Below the pieces are notes generated by a model that saw only the letters and a program-made list of their open reading frames with translations, ran no database searches and was not told the DNA's origin. This document shows positions 34,758 through 43,167 of a stretch of DNA of 64,000 nucleotides, piece after piece (within the stretch, counting starts at the first letter, position 1; each line of letters begins with the position of its first letter). Source of the DNA: Burkholderia diffusa (GTDB taxonomy: Bacteria > Pseudomonadota > Gammaproteobacteria > Burkholderiales > Burkholderiaceae); the NCBI RefSeq assembly GCF_902499115.1, contig NZ_CABVPN010000035.1:1-64000 (forward strand), written 5' to 3'. The translations under genes and the position numbers were made by a program.

Positions 34758-34970
34758 TTAGTTCGAAGCAGCTGCCGGTGCTTCGGCTTCGCTAGCTGCC
34801 TTCTTAGCTGCGTGGTGCTTCTTCTTTGCGTGGTGCTTCTTGGCAGCGTGCTTTGCCGGTGCCGAAGCAGCTGCCGGAGCAGCAGCCGAAGCAGCTTCCG
34901 GAGCCGAAGCTTGTGCGAAAGCTGCCGTTGCGAAGAGGCCAGCGACCAGAGCGGCGATCAGTTTGTTCAT
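34758..34970 (-). CDS. small secreted Ala/His/Lys-rich protein
   Basis: A 70-residue protein: a clear signal peptide (MNKLIAALVAGLFATAAFA, then QAS), an Ala/Pro segment, a basic core of KHAAKKHHAKKKHHAAKK, and an acidic/Ala tail. Its composition recalls the acid-shock protein Asr of enterobacteria, but alignment of such simple sequence is weak evidence. GAGGAACACAAC precedes the ATG. It has its own terminator, so it is probably an independently expressed small gene. Codon use is less GC-rich at third positions than its neighbours (many GCT and GCA), which can mark a highly expressed small protein. Confidence 0.8.
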   Translation of the reverse strand: MNKLIAALVAGLFATAAFAQASAPEAASAAAPAAASAPAKHAAKKHHAKKKHHAAKKAASEAEAPAAASN

Positions 34971-35251
34971 GTTGTGTTCCTCAGCTTTAGTTAATTAACC
35001 AAATGACCCGGCAATAGGAGTCATGTCGTCTAACGGTGCCATCCACCTTTCGGTTGACAGACGCTTCGAGAAATTTCTCATTGCGCTGCGGGCGCCGAAT
35101 CGTATTCGATAAAAACGTCGCTTTCGTGACGCAAACACGGGTTCGGCTGCCAATGCCGGATAGCTAAGGTTGGCATCTGCGTGGTTTAACGCGCGATCTT
35201 CGCAGGCGGTTGACGAAAAAGATGACGAAAAATTCGCGCGTCCGGAATGTG

Positions 35252-35830
35252 TCATTCTGCGCGTGCGAAACCGTCCCACGGGGCGCGCGGTGGGAGCGCG
35301 ATTGTTTCGCCCGGTGCAATGCCGAGCGCGAATATGTCGAGCGCGCCGATGCCGACGCGCACGAGACGCAACGTCGGGAAGCCGATAGCGGAAGTCATCC
35401 GCCGCACCTGCCGGTTCTTGCCTTCGGTGATCGCAAGTTCGATCCACGTGGTCGGGATCGCGGCGCGATAGCGGATCGGCGGATTGCGCGGCCACAGCGT
35501 GTCCGGCGGTTCGATGAATTCTGCGCGGCACGGGCGCGTCACGTAGTCGCCGAGATCGACGCCGCGCGCGAGCGCCTTCAGGTCGGCCGGGCCCGGCGCA
35601 CCGTCGACCTGCGCCCAGTAGCGCTTGACGAGCTTGTGGCGTGGTTCGGCGATGCGCGCCTGCAGCGCGCCGTCGTCGGTGAGCAGCAGCAGGCCCTCGC
35701 TGTCCGCGTCGAGCCGGCCGGCCGGGTAGACGCCGGGTGCTTTTACCCAGTCGCCGAGCGACGGCCGCGTCTCGTGCGCGGAAAACTGGCAAATCGTGCC
35801 GAACGGCTTGTTGAGGGCGATCAGGGTCAT
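35252..35830 (-). CDS. rluE: 23S rRNA pseudouridine synthase, RluE-like
   Basis: A 192-residue RsuA/RluB/E/F family enzyme without an S4 domain. The catalytic motif GRLDADSEGLLLLT (catalytic Asp41) is followed by GEKNRQVRRM-type sequence (ITEGKNRQVRRMTSAIGFPTLRLVRVGIG). Short size and lack of S4 point to RluE, which modifies one uridine of 23S rRNA; the exact target is inferred. It begins at MTLIALNKPFGTICQFS. It is divergent from icd. Confidence 0.88.
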   Translation of the reverse strand: MTLIALNKPFGTICQFSAHETRPSLGDWVKAPGVYPAGRLDADSEGLLLLTDDGALQARIAEPRHKLVKRYWAQVDGAPGPADLKALARGVDLGDYVTRPCRAEFIEPPDTLWPRNPPIRYRAAIPTTWIELAITEGKNRQVRRMTSAIGFPTLRLVRVGIGALDIFALGIAPGETIALPPRAPWDGFARAE

Positions 35831-35926
35831 GGCGGGCGTCCGCCCGGCGTGCCGCGGCGGAAGCGGGACGGGCGGTCTATGGCAAATGGCGGAATCTTAA
35901 TGCATAATACGGAACGGCAAGTCCTC

Positions 35927-35942
35927 TGTCTTATATAAGACA
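35927..35942. promoter_or_regulatory. perfect 16-bp palindrome upstream of icd
   Basis: TGTCTTATATAAGACA is a perfect palindrome, about 160 bp before the icd ATG and about 97 bp before the rluE start. It stands out as an AT-rich site in GC-rich DNA and has the form of a GntR-type dimer site. It probably controls icd. Confidence 0.65.
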
Positions 35943-36104
35943 TAAGGGAAGACTTGATACGCAGCGTCGCGCTTCGTGCCGCCGGCCCCGGTTGGGGCGC
36001 TAGAATAGCGCTCGCTGTTGCCGTCACGAGGGTGGCAGGGCCACCTCGCCGCGCGCGCAGTTTCGACCAGCATCACCTGCTCAGCCACGTCACTGGAGTC
36101 GATC

Positions 36105-37361
36105 ATGCCGTATCAGCACATCAAGGTTCCGGAGGGCGGTGACAAGATCACCGTCAACAAGGACTTCTCGCTCAATGTTTCCGATCAGCCGATCATTCCC
36201 TATATCGAAGGCGACGGTACGGGCTTCGATATCACGCCGGTGATGATCAAGGTCGTCGATGCGGCGGTCGCGCATGCCTACAAGGGCAAGCGCAAGATCC
36301 ACTGGATGGAGATCTTCGCGGGCGAGAAGGCGACGAAGGTGTACGGTCCGGACGTGTGGCTGCCGGACGAAACGCTGCAGGTGCTGAAGGAATACGTGGT
36401 GTCGATCAAGGGGCCGCTGACGACCCCGGTCGGCGGCGGCATCCGTTCGCTGAACGTCGCGCTGCGCCAGGAGCTCGACCTCTACGTGTGCCTGCGCCCG
36501 GTCCAGTATTTCAAGGGCGTGCCGTCGCCGGTGCGCGAGCCGCAAAAGATCGACATGGTGATCTTCCGCGAGAACTCGGAAGACATCTACGCGGGCATCG
36601 AATGGGCCGCGGGCTCCGAGCAGGCGAAGAAAGTCATCAAGTTCCTGCAGGAAGAAATGGGCGTGAAGAAGATCCGCTTCCCGGAAACCTCGGGGATCGG
36701 CGTCAAGCCCGTGTCGACCGAAGGCACCGAGCGTCTCGTGCGCAAGGCGATCCAGTATGCGATCGACAACGATCGCAAGTCGGTCACGCTGGTGCACAAG
36801 GGCAACATCATGAAGTTCACGGAAGGCTTGTTCCGTGACGCCGGCTATGCGCTCGCGCAGAAGGAATTCGGCGGCGAGCTGATCGACGGCGGCCCGTGGA
36901 TGCGCGTGAAGAACCCGAAGACGGGCAACGAGATCGTCATCAAGGATTCGATCGCCGACGCGTTCCTGCAGCAGATCCTGCTGCGTCCGGCCGAATACGA
37001 CGTGATCGCGACGCTGAACCTGAACGGCGACTACATCTCCGACGCGCTGGCCGCTCAGGTCGGCGGCATCGGGATCGCGCCGGGCGCGAACCTGTCTGAT
37101 TCGGTCGCGATGTTCGAGGCGACCCACGGCACGGCACCGAAGTACGCGGGCAAGGATTACGTGAACCCCGGTTCCGAGATCCTGTCGGCGGAAATGATGC
37201 TGCGCCACCTCGGCTGGACGGAAGCGGCCGACACGATCATCGCCGCGATGGAGAAGTCGATCCTGCAGAAGCGCGTCACGTACGACTTCGCGCGCCTGAT
37301 GGAAGGCGCGACGCAGGTGTCGTGCTCCGGCTTCGGCGAAGTGCTGATCGAGAACATGTAA
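36105..37361 (+). CDS. icd: isocitrate dehydrogenase [NADP+], homodimeric type
   Basis: Icd oxidises isocitrate to 2-oxoglutarate in the TCA cycle. The 418-residue protein matches the E. coli-type homodimer: YIEGDGTGFDITPVM, GGGIRSLNVALRQELDLY with Ser115 (the residue that AceK phosphorylates in enterobacteria), FRENSEDIYAGIEW, and ATHGTAPKYAGKDYVNPGSEIL. ATG 36105 gives the family N-terminus MPYQHIKVPEGG. A TAGAAT at 36001-36006 is a possible -10. It is followed, after a strong terminator, by a second unrelated isocitrate dehydrogenase gene. Confidence 0.96.
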   Translation: MPYQHIKVPEGGDKITVNKDFSLNVSDQPIIPYIEGDGTGFDITPVMIKVVDAAVAHAYKGKRKIHWMEIFAGEKATKVYGPDVWLPDETLQVLKEYVVSIKGPLTTPVGGGIRSLNVALRQELDLYVCLRPVQYFKGVPSPVREPQKIDMVIFRENSEDIYAGIEWAAGSEQAKKVIKFLQEEMGVKKIRFPETSGIGVKPVSTEGTERLVRKAIQYAIDNDRKSVTLVHKGNIMKFTEGLFRDAGYALAQKEFGGELIDGGPWMRVKNPKTGNEIVIKDSIADAFLQQILLRPAEYDVIATLNLNGDYISDALAAQVGGIGIAPGANLSDSVAMFEATHGTAPKYAGKDYVNPGSEILSAEMMLRHLGWTEAADTIIAAMEKSILQKRVTYDFARLMEGATQVSCSGFGEVLIENM

Positions 37362-37396
37362 GTCCCCTTCCGGGGCGGGCCGGCGGATAGCCGGCA

Positions 37397-37430
37397 GCCC
37401 CGGCGCCTACTGCCGGCGCCGGGGCGTTTC
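37397..37430 (+). terminator. terminator after icd
   Basis: GCCCCGGCGCC (37397-37407) and GGCGCCGGGGC (37415-37425) form an 11-bp GC stem followed by GTTTC. The T-run is short, so read-through into the next gene is possible. Confidence 0.6.
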
Positions 37431-37641
37431 ATGAACGGCAGGTTTGTTGGCAGGGCGGTCCGGCATGCGGGCCGCGGCGCCGCGATGCGGCCCGCATGCC
37501 CTGCAAGGTAGAACATGACGGCCCTCGCAACACCACCGCCCGGCTAGCCGGCACGCCCCTTTCGCGATCGACCCGGTCGCTCCCCGCCGATTACCGTCGG
37601 CGCCCCTCAGTCCCAAATTTTCACGTAGCAACGCATCGACC

Positions 37642-39870
37642 ATGTCCACTTCGCCCAAGATCATCTACACCCTCACCGACGAAGCGCCGGCGCTCGCGAC
37701 CTATTCGCTGCTGCCGATCGTCAAGGCCTTCACGCGCTCGTCGGGCGTCGCCGTCGAAACGCGCGACATCTCGCTCGCCGGCCGCATCATCGCGGCATTC
37801 GCCGACGTCCTGCCGCCGGAGCAGAAGGGTTCCGACGATCTGGCCGAACTGGGCCAGCTCACGCTGAAGCCGGAAGCGAACATCATCAAGCTGCCGAACA
37901 TCAGCGCATCGGTGCCGCAGCTCAAGGCCGCGATCGCCGAACTGCAGGCGCAGGGCTACAAGCTGCCGGCGTACCCGGAAGAGCCGTCGACCGACGAAGA
38001 GAAGGCCGTCAAGGCCCGCTACGACAAGATCAAGGGCAGCGCGGTGAACCCGGTGCTGCGCGAAGGCAACTCCGACCGTCGCGCGCCGCTGTCGGTCAAG
38101 AACTACGCACGCAAGCACCCGCACAAGATGGGCGCATGGAAGGCCACGTCGAAGGCGCACGTCGCGCACATGAGCGAAGGCGACTTCTACGGCAGCGAGA
38201 AGTCGGCGCTGATCGCCGATGCCGGCAGCGTGAAGATCGAACTCACGACGGCCGACGGCGTGAAGAAGGTGCTGAAGGAAAAGACGGCCGTGAAGGCCGG
38301 TGAAGTCATCGATGCATCGGTGATGAGCCGCAAGGCGCTGCGCAGCTTCATCGAAGCGCAGATCGCCGACGCGAAGGCGCAGGACGTGCTGTTTTCGGTG
38401 CACCTGAAGGCGACCATGATGAAGGTCTCGGACCCGGTCCTGTTCGGTCACTTCGTGTCGGTGTTCTACCGCGACGTGCTCGCGAAGCACGCGGAGGTGC
38501 TGGCGCAGGTCGGCTTCAACCCGAACAACGGCATCGGCGACCTGTACGCGCGCCTGAAGGACCTGCCGGCCGACACGCGCGAAGCGATCGAAGCCGACGT
38601 CAAGGCCGAATACGCAGTGCGTCCGCGCCTCGCGATGGTCAACTCGGACAAGGGCATCACGAACCTGCACGTGCCGAGCGACGTGATCGTCGACGCATCG
38701 ATGCCGGCGATGATCCGCGAGTCGGGCTGCATGTGGGGCCCGGACGGCGAACTGTACGACGCGAAGGCCGTGATTCCGGACCGCTGCTACGCGGGTGTCT
38801 ATCAGGCCGTGATCGAGGACTGCAAGCAGCACGGCGCATTCGACCCGGTCACGATGGGCAGCGTGCCGAACGTCGGCCTGATGGCGCAGGCGGCCGAGGA
38901 ATACGGTTCGCATGACAAGACGTTCCAGATTCCGGCCGACGGCGTCGTGCGCGTCACGGACGAAGCCGGCAACGTGCTGCTCGAGCACGCGGTCGAGTCG
39001 GGCGACATCTGGCGCATGTGCCAGACGAAGGACGCGCCGGTGCAGGACTGGGTCAAGCTCGCGGTGAACCGCGCCCGCGCGACCGGCGTGCCGGCCGTGT
39101 TCTGGCTCGATCCGGCACGTGCGCACGACGCGCAGATCATCGCGAAGGTCGAACGCTACCTGAAGGATCACGACACGAATGGCCTCGACATCCGCATCAT
39201 GACGCCGGAAGATGCGACGCGTTTCTCGCTCGAGCGCATCCGCGCGGGCAAGGACACGATCTCGGTCACGGGCAACGTGCTGCGCGACTACCTGACCGAC
39301 CTGTTCCCGATCATGGAACTCGGCACCAGCGCGAAGATGCTGTCCATCGTGCCGCTGATGGCCGGCGGCGGGATGTTCGAAACGGGCGCGGGCGGCTCGG
39401 CACCGAAGCACGTGCAGCAGTTCGTCGAGGAAGGCTTCCTGCGCTGGGATTCGCTCGGCGAATTCCTCGCGCTGGCCGCGTCGCTCGAACACCTCGGCAA
39501 CGCGTACCAGAACCCGAAGGCGCTCGTGCTCGCGAAGACGCTCGACCAGGCGACCGGCAAGTTCCTGGACGAGAACAAATCGCCGGCGCGCAAGGTCGGC
39601 GGCCTCGACAATCGCGGCAGCCACTTCTATCTGTGCCTTTACTGGGCGCAGGCGCTGGCCGAGCAGACCGAGGATGCCGCGCTGAAGGCGCAGTTCGAAG
39701 GCGTCGCGAAGTCGCTGTCCGACAGCGAAGCGCGCATCCTGGAAGAACTGTCGGCCGCGCAGGGCACCGCGCAGGCGATCGGCGGCTACTACCGTCCGAA
39801 CGTCGAGCTGACGAGCCGGGCGATGCGCCCGAGCGCAACGCTGAACGGCATCGTCGACGCAGTCGCCTGA
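37642..39870 (+). CDS. isocitrate dehydrogenase [NADP+], monomeric type
   Basis: A 742-residue enzyme of the monomeric IDH family (Azotobacter and Corynebacterium type; usual length about 740), unrelated in sequence to the dimeric enzyme next door. Family segments include PLSVKNYARKHPHKMGAW, TMMKVSDPVLFGHFVSVFYR, IRESGCMWGPDG, DRCYAGVYQAVIEDCKQHGAF and NRGSHFYLCLYWAQALAEQ. It catalyses the same NADP-dependent reaction. It begins 280 bp after icd with a terminator in between, so it has its own promoter or depends on read-through. Having both types side by side allows separate regulation of the same step. Confidence 0.95.
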   Translation: MSTSPKIIYTLTDEAPALATYSLLPIVKAFTRSSGVAVETRDISLAGRIIAAFADVLPPEQKGSDDLAELGQLTLKPEANIIKLPNISASVPQLKAAIAELQAQGYKLPAYPEEPSTDEEKAVKARYDKIKGSAVNPVLREGNSDRRAPLSVKNYARKHPHKMGAWKATSKAHVAHMSEGDFYGSEKSALIADAGSVKIELTTADGVKKVLKEKTAVKAGEVIDASVMSRKALRSFIEAQIADAKAQDVLFSVHLKATMMKVSDPVLFGHFVSVFYRDVLAKHAEVLAQVGFNPNNGIGDLYARLKDLPADTREAIEADVKAEYAVRPRLAMVNSDKGITNLHVPSDVIVDASMPAMIRESGCMWGPDGELYDAKAVIPDRCYAGVYQAVIEDCKQHGAFDPVTMGSVPNVGLMAQAAEEYGSHDKTFQIPADGVVRVTDEAGNVLLEHAVESGDIWRMCQTKDAPVQDWVKLAVNRARATGVPAVFWLDPARAHDAQIIAKVERYLKDHDTNGLDIRIMTPEDATRFSLERIRAGKDTISVTGNVLRDYLTDLFPIMELGTSAKMLSIVPLMAGGGMFETGAGGSAPKHVQQFVEEGFLRWDSLGEFLALAASLEHLGNAYQNPKALVLAKTLDQATGKFLDENKSPARKVGGLDNRGSHFYLCLYWAQALAEQTEDAALKAQFEGVAKSLSDSEARILEELSAAQGTAQAIGGYYRPNVELTSRAMRPSATLNGIVDAVA

Positions 39871-39941
39871 CGCAGGCCGCGCTCCCGCGCGCGCCACGGC
39901 AACGGCAGCGGCCGATGCGGCTCGCTGTTCCGCCGAACATG

Positions 39942-39970
39942 AAAACGCCCCGGTCACCCGGGGCGTTTTT
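39942..39970. terminator. bidirectional terminator after the monomeric isocitrate dehydrogenase gene
   Basis: CGCCCCGG and CCGGGGCG pair around four bases, with an A-run on the left and TTTTT on the right. Confidence 0.85.
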
Positions 39971-39987
39971 CGTTGCCGGCGTGCCAT

Positions 39988-40212
39988 TCAGACGTGAACG
40001 ATTTCCCACTCCGCGATTTCGTGCGGCACTTCGAGCGTGGCCGTATCCAGTTCGGACAATTGCTCGCAATCGCCGCGGGAGATGTGGTCGGCCGCCACTT
40101 CCGGGCACGAGAACGCGCCGAGCAGGGCGTTGCCGAACGTCGCTTCCCAGCCGCCGTTACCCGGCAGGATATAGAACGACCCGAGCGCTGAACCAAAGCG
40201 AAATCCCTTCAT
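39988..40212 (-). CDS. small conserved-looking protein of unknown function
   Basis: A 74-residue acidic protein starting MKGFRFGSALGSFYILPGNGG and ending with a Glu/Ile-rich stretch (CEQLSELDTATLEVPHEIAEW). It has two Cys, no signal peptide and no membrane segment. I do not recognise it. A good ribosome binding site (AAGGGAGAACGGAA before ATG 40212) and its position directly against a bidirectional terminator support a real gene. The frame is open to 40398, but that part lacks support. Confidence 0.65.
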   Translation of the reverse strand: MKGFRFGSALGSFYILPGNGGWEATFGNALLGAFSCPEVAADHISRGDCEQLSELDTATLEVPHEIAEWEIVHV

Positions 40213-40909
40213 TTCCGTTCTCCCTTTCTGATCACAAGCGATTCTGTTGTGCCGCCCGCCGGCTCGTCCGGCTGTGGCCCGACTGGCTGCTTGCGCCGGG
40301 GTCCATATCGACCGTCGTGGCGAAGCGTCAGTGCATGGAACAAAGTCTACGTCCGGGGCGGCGCCCGATGGTGCGCGTAGAGCGCTTTCTCGAAACAAAA
40401 AATCTCTCGTAAAAACAGAGGCTTATTGCGCGCGTTTTGTATCGCGGAACGTTTTTTGGCATCGCGAAACAGCGAATTTGTGCCATGCACCACGAATTTT
40501 TATAACGCAGTGACTTATTCCGCATCGTGAAAAATTGGCGGGTTCATGCGTGGGTGCCGCGCGGCATGCCGATCGCGGGATGAGCGGCAGGGGCGAACTG
40601 TCTCGACCGGGCGTGGCGAAAGCGGTCGGCGAAGGCCGGCGGTCGGCTCCAATTGCGATGAATGCGGCGAGGTGCCGCAGCACCCGGCGACGATCGAAAA
40701 CGCTCGATGATCGCAAGCCGGTCCGTTCGTCCGACCGGTCGCCCTGCGTTGTATCGACGCTCGTCCGCTGCTTCCGTGCCTCAGCCGGGGGCTGCGGTTA
40801 TGATGACGCGGGCATCAGGATTCGCGTCGCGCACGAGCGCTTCTCCGTGCCCGCCGGCGCGAGTGTCGCGACGGCGGCGCGACGCAGCATGAATAACGAG
40901 GAACGATTG
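40213..40909. other. 697-bp intergenic region upstream of the multicopper oxidase gene
   Basis: It lies between two divergent genes. From about 40385 to 40535 it is markedly AT-rich, with A/T runs and imperfect repeats of the type ATCGCGRAAC (for example around 40441 and 40463). The rest is GC-rich and, although open on the plus strand from 40535, does not look coding. No copper-box-type dyad was recognised. A promoter for the minus-strand 74-residue gene is the likeliest content of the AT-rich part. Confidence 0.4.
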
Positions 40910-42508
40910 ATGATACGGAGAACCTTCCTGTCGCACGCCATCGGCGTCGCGGCGGCATCGCTGTTTGCGCGCACCGCCTGGGCGCAGCATGCCAACCATG
41001 CGGGCATGGCAGGCATGGATCAGATGGACGACATGCCGGGCATGTCAGGGATGGCAGACCACGCGCAACACGCGAAATCGGCGCCGGCTGCGCTCGCGGC
41101 GGCCGATGCGCTGCCGGCCGGCGCGCCGCTCGCGTCGCTGCGCACGCTTGCGAACGAAAGCCGCGAGCCGGGCACGTTCCGCGCGACGTTGGTCGCCCAG
41201 CCGGTCGCGCGTCCGATGTTGCACGGTGCGCGTCCGACGACGTTCTGGCAGTTCGGCGCGGGCACGCAAGGGCCGGTGGTCGGCTCGCTGATCGACGTGC
41301 GCGAGGGCGACACGGTCGAAATCCGCTTCGTGAACAAGCTGCCGCAGCCGTCGACGATCCACTGGCACGGCCTGCCGGTGCCGCCCGACCAGGACGGCAA
41401 CCCGTCCGATCCCGTCGCGCCGGGCGCGTCGCGCGTGTATCGCTTCACGCTGCCGAAGGGGAGCGCCGGCACGTACTGGTATCACCCGCATCCGCACATG
41501 ATGACCGCCGAGCAGGTGTTCCGCGGGCTGGCCGGCCCGTTCGTCGTGCGTGCCGCCGACGATCCGCTCGCCGGCTGGCCCGAGCGCAACCTGTTCGTGT
41601 CCGACCTGAAACTCGCGCGCGACGGCACGATCCCGCCGAACGACATGATGGACTGGATGAACGGCCGCGAAGGCCAGTTCGTGCTGGTCAACGGTGCGCG
41701 CCGGCCGCGGATCGACGTCTCGGGCGACGAGCGCTGGCGCGTGTGGAACGCGTGCAGCGCGCGCTACCTGCGCATTGCGTTCGACGACGGCCGCGCGTTC
41801 GAGCAGGTCGGCACCGACGGCGGGCTGTTCGATGCGCCGCGCCGCGTGACGTCGCTGCTGCTCGCGCCGGGCGAGCGTGCGGAACTGCTGGTGCGCGCCG
41901 GCGATCGCGCGTCACACGCGGTGCTGCAGGCTGCCGAATACGACCGCCGCAAGATGGCGATGTCGCACGACGGCGGCCACGGCAGCCTGCCGCCCGATCC
42001 GGCGCTGCCGCTCGCCGACGTCACGTTCGCACCGGCCGCCGCCCGTGCGCTGCCGGCCACGCTGCGCGCGGTGCCCGCCCTCGGCGAACCGGTCGCGCAC
42101 AAGGAAGTCGCGTTCGGCGAAGAGATGGACATGGACGCGATGATGAACAGCCCGGCGCATGGTCGCCCGGCCGGGATGCGCTTCACGATCAACGGCGCGA
42201 CCTACGCGCCGCACCGTGCGACGCTGACGAGCCGCCGAGGCGACGTCGAACGCTGGGCGATTCGCAACGCCACCGACATGGATCACCCGTTCCATTTGCA
42301 CGGCACGCAATTCCAGGTGATCGAGCGCGCATCGGGCGGCACGCGCACGAGCGAACCATTCCGCGCGTGGCGCGACACCGTGAACGTGCGCAGCGGCGAG
42401 ACCGTGACGATACTCGTCATGCAGGACATGCCCGGCGAGCGCATGCTTCACTGCCATATTCTCGAACACGAGGATCTCGGCATGATGGGCACGCTGAAGG
42501 TCGTGTAA
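40910..42508 (+). CDS. Tat-exported multicopper oxidase
   Basis: A 532-residue three-cupredoxin laccase-type enzyme. The N-terminus is a twin-arginine signal (RRTFLSHA, then a hydrophobic segment and AWAQ), followed by a Met/His-rich stretch (about residues 27-55; several MxxM repeats) that could bind copper. Copper ligands are in HWHG (151-153), HPHPH, HPFHLHG and HCHILEHEDLGMM (His514, Cys515, His516, His520, Met525). It probably oxidises Cu(I) or a phenolic substrate in the periplasm. ATG 40910 has GAGGA seven nt upstream; ATG 40889 is a longer option. No copB, copC or cueR gene is adjacent. Confidence 0.92.
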   Translation: MIRRTFLSHAIGVAAASLFARTAWAQHANHAGMAGMDQMDDMPGMSGMADHAQHAKSAPAALAAADALPAGAPLASLRTLANESREPGTFRATLVAQPVARPMLHGARPTTFWQFGAGTQGPVVGSLIDVREGDTVEIRFVNKLPQPSTIHWHGLPVPPDQDGNPSDPVAPGASRVYRFTLPKGSAGTYWYHPHPHMMTAEQVFRGLAGPFVVRAADDPLAGWPERNLFVSDLKLARDGTIPPNDMMDWMNGREGQFVLVNGARRPRIDVSGDERWRVWNACSARYLRIAFDDGRAFEQVGTDGGLFDAPRRVTSLLLAPGERAELLVRAGDRASHAVLQAAEYDRRKMAMSHDGGHGSLPPDPALPLADVTFAPAAARALPATLRAVPALGEPVAHKEVAFGEEMDMDAMMNSPAHGRPAGMRFTINGATYAPHRATLTSRRGDVERWAIRNATDMDHPFHLHGTQFQVIERASGGTRTSEPFRAWRDTVNVRSGETVTILVMQDMPGERMLHCHILEHEDLGMMGTLKVV

Positions 42509-42635
42509 CGAGTATTGAATATGTTTCACGCGTATGTCGGCATTCGATTTGCGCGTGAAACAGGACAATGCATGTTCAATTATCGGGATTGAACGAAAAG
42601 GCCTGCCAATCGAATTAACGCGTGGCTGGTCTGAA

Positions 42636-42668
42636 AAAAAAGAAACCCGGCGCAATGCCGGGTTTCTT
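42636..42668. terminator. bidirectional terminator between the multicopper oxidase gene and cspA
   Basis: GAAACCCGGC and GCCGGGTTTC pair around GCAAT; A-runs on the left give a T-run for cspA on the minus strand. Confidence 0.8.
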
Positions 42669-42687
42669 CGTCTGATATCCGGTGCCT

Positions 42688-42891
42688 TTACGCGGCCTGG
42701 ATGTTCGACGCTTGCTTGCCCTTCGGCCCTTGAACGACCTCGAAGCTCACCTTCTGGCCTTCCTTCAGGGTCTTGAAGCCCTGCATGTTGATGGCCGAGA
42801 AGTGCGCAAACAGATCTTCACCGCCCTCGTCGGGAGTGATGAAACCGAAGCCCTTCGCGTCGTTGAACCACTTAACGATACCAGTTGCCAT
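42688..42891 (-). CDS. cold shock protein, CspA family
   Basis: A 67-residue cold-shock-domain protein: MATGIVKWFNDAKGFGFITPDEGGEDLFAHFSAI contains both RNA-binding motifs (KGFGFI and LFAHF). It binds single-stranded RNA and DNA, as an RNA chaperone or antiterminator. The gene has a near-consensus promoter at 43045-43073 and therefore a leader of about 147 nt, a feature of cold-inducible csp genes in E. coli. Whether this copy is cold-induced or constitutive cannot be read from the protein. Confidence 0.95.
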   Translation of the reverse strand: MATGIVKWFNDAKGFGFITPDEGGEDLFAHFSAINMQGFKTLKEGQKVSFEVVQGPKGKQASNIQAA

Positions 42892-43044
42892 TTTCCTACT
42901 TCCCCTGTCACACAGTCGCTGCTACTTACCACGAGCACGCTCGAAAAGCTAAACGACCGGAAAATACAGCCGTTCCCCCCTCACAAGCTCACCTTCGGCC
43001 TCTTTCATTTCGCCAACCGACGAGTTGAAAAAAGTGCCAGCTTG

Positions 43045-43073
43045 ATTGTTGGCGCTCTTTATTTGAGTGTCAA
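43045..43073 (-). promoter_or_regulatory. cspA promoter
   Basis: On the minus strand a perfect TTGACA (43068-43073) is followed after 17 nt by AACAAT (43045-43050). The expected start near 43038 leaves about 147 nt of 5' untranslated leader before the cspA ATG. Confidence 0.75.
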
Positions 43074-43167
43074 GCGGAATTTTTAGACGGTTAGAGGGCC
43101 GTTGTAAAGAACCCATTTTCAGGGTTTTTCCGGCTTTGCTTTGCAGCATGCCGCCGAGCGCGCGGAC

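Noticed and set aside
37621..39987. 788-codon ORF antisense to the monomeric isocitrate dehydrogenase gene
   Set aside because: Mirror of strong third-position GC bias in the sense gene; no motif.
40535..40909. N-terminal extension of the multicopper oxidase
   Set aside because: The open frame is Arg/Ser/Ala-rich and would bury the twin-arginine signal; ATG 40910 with GAGGA upstream fits the Tat signal.
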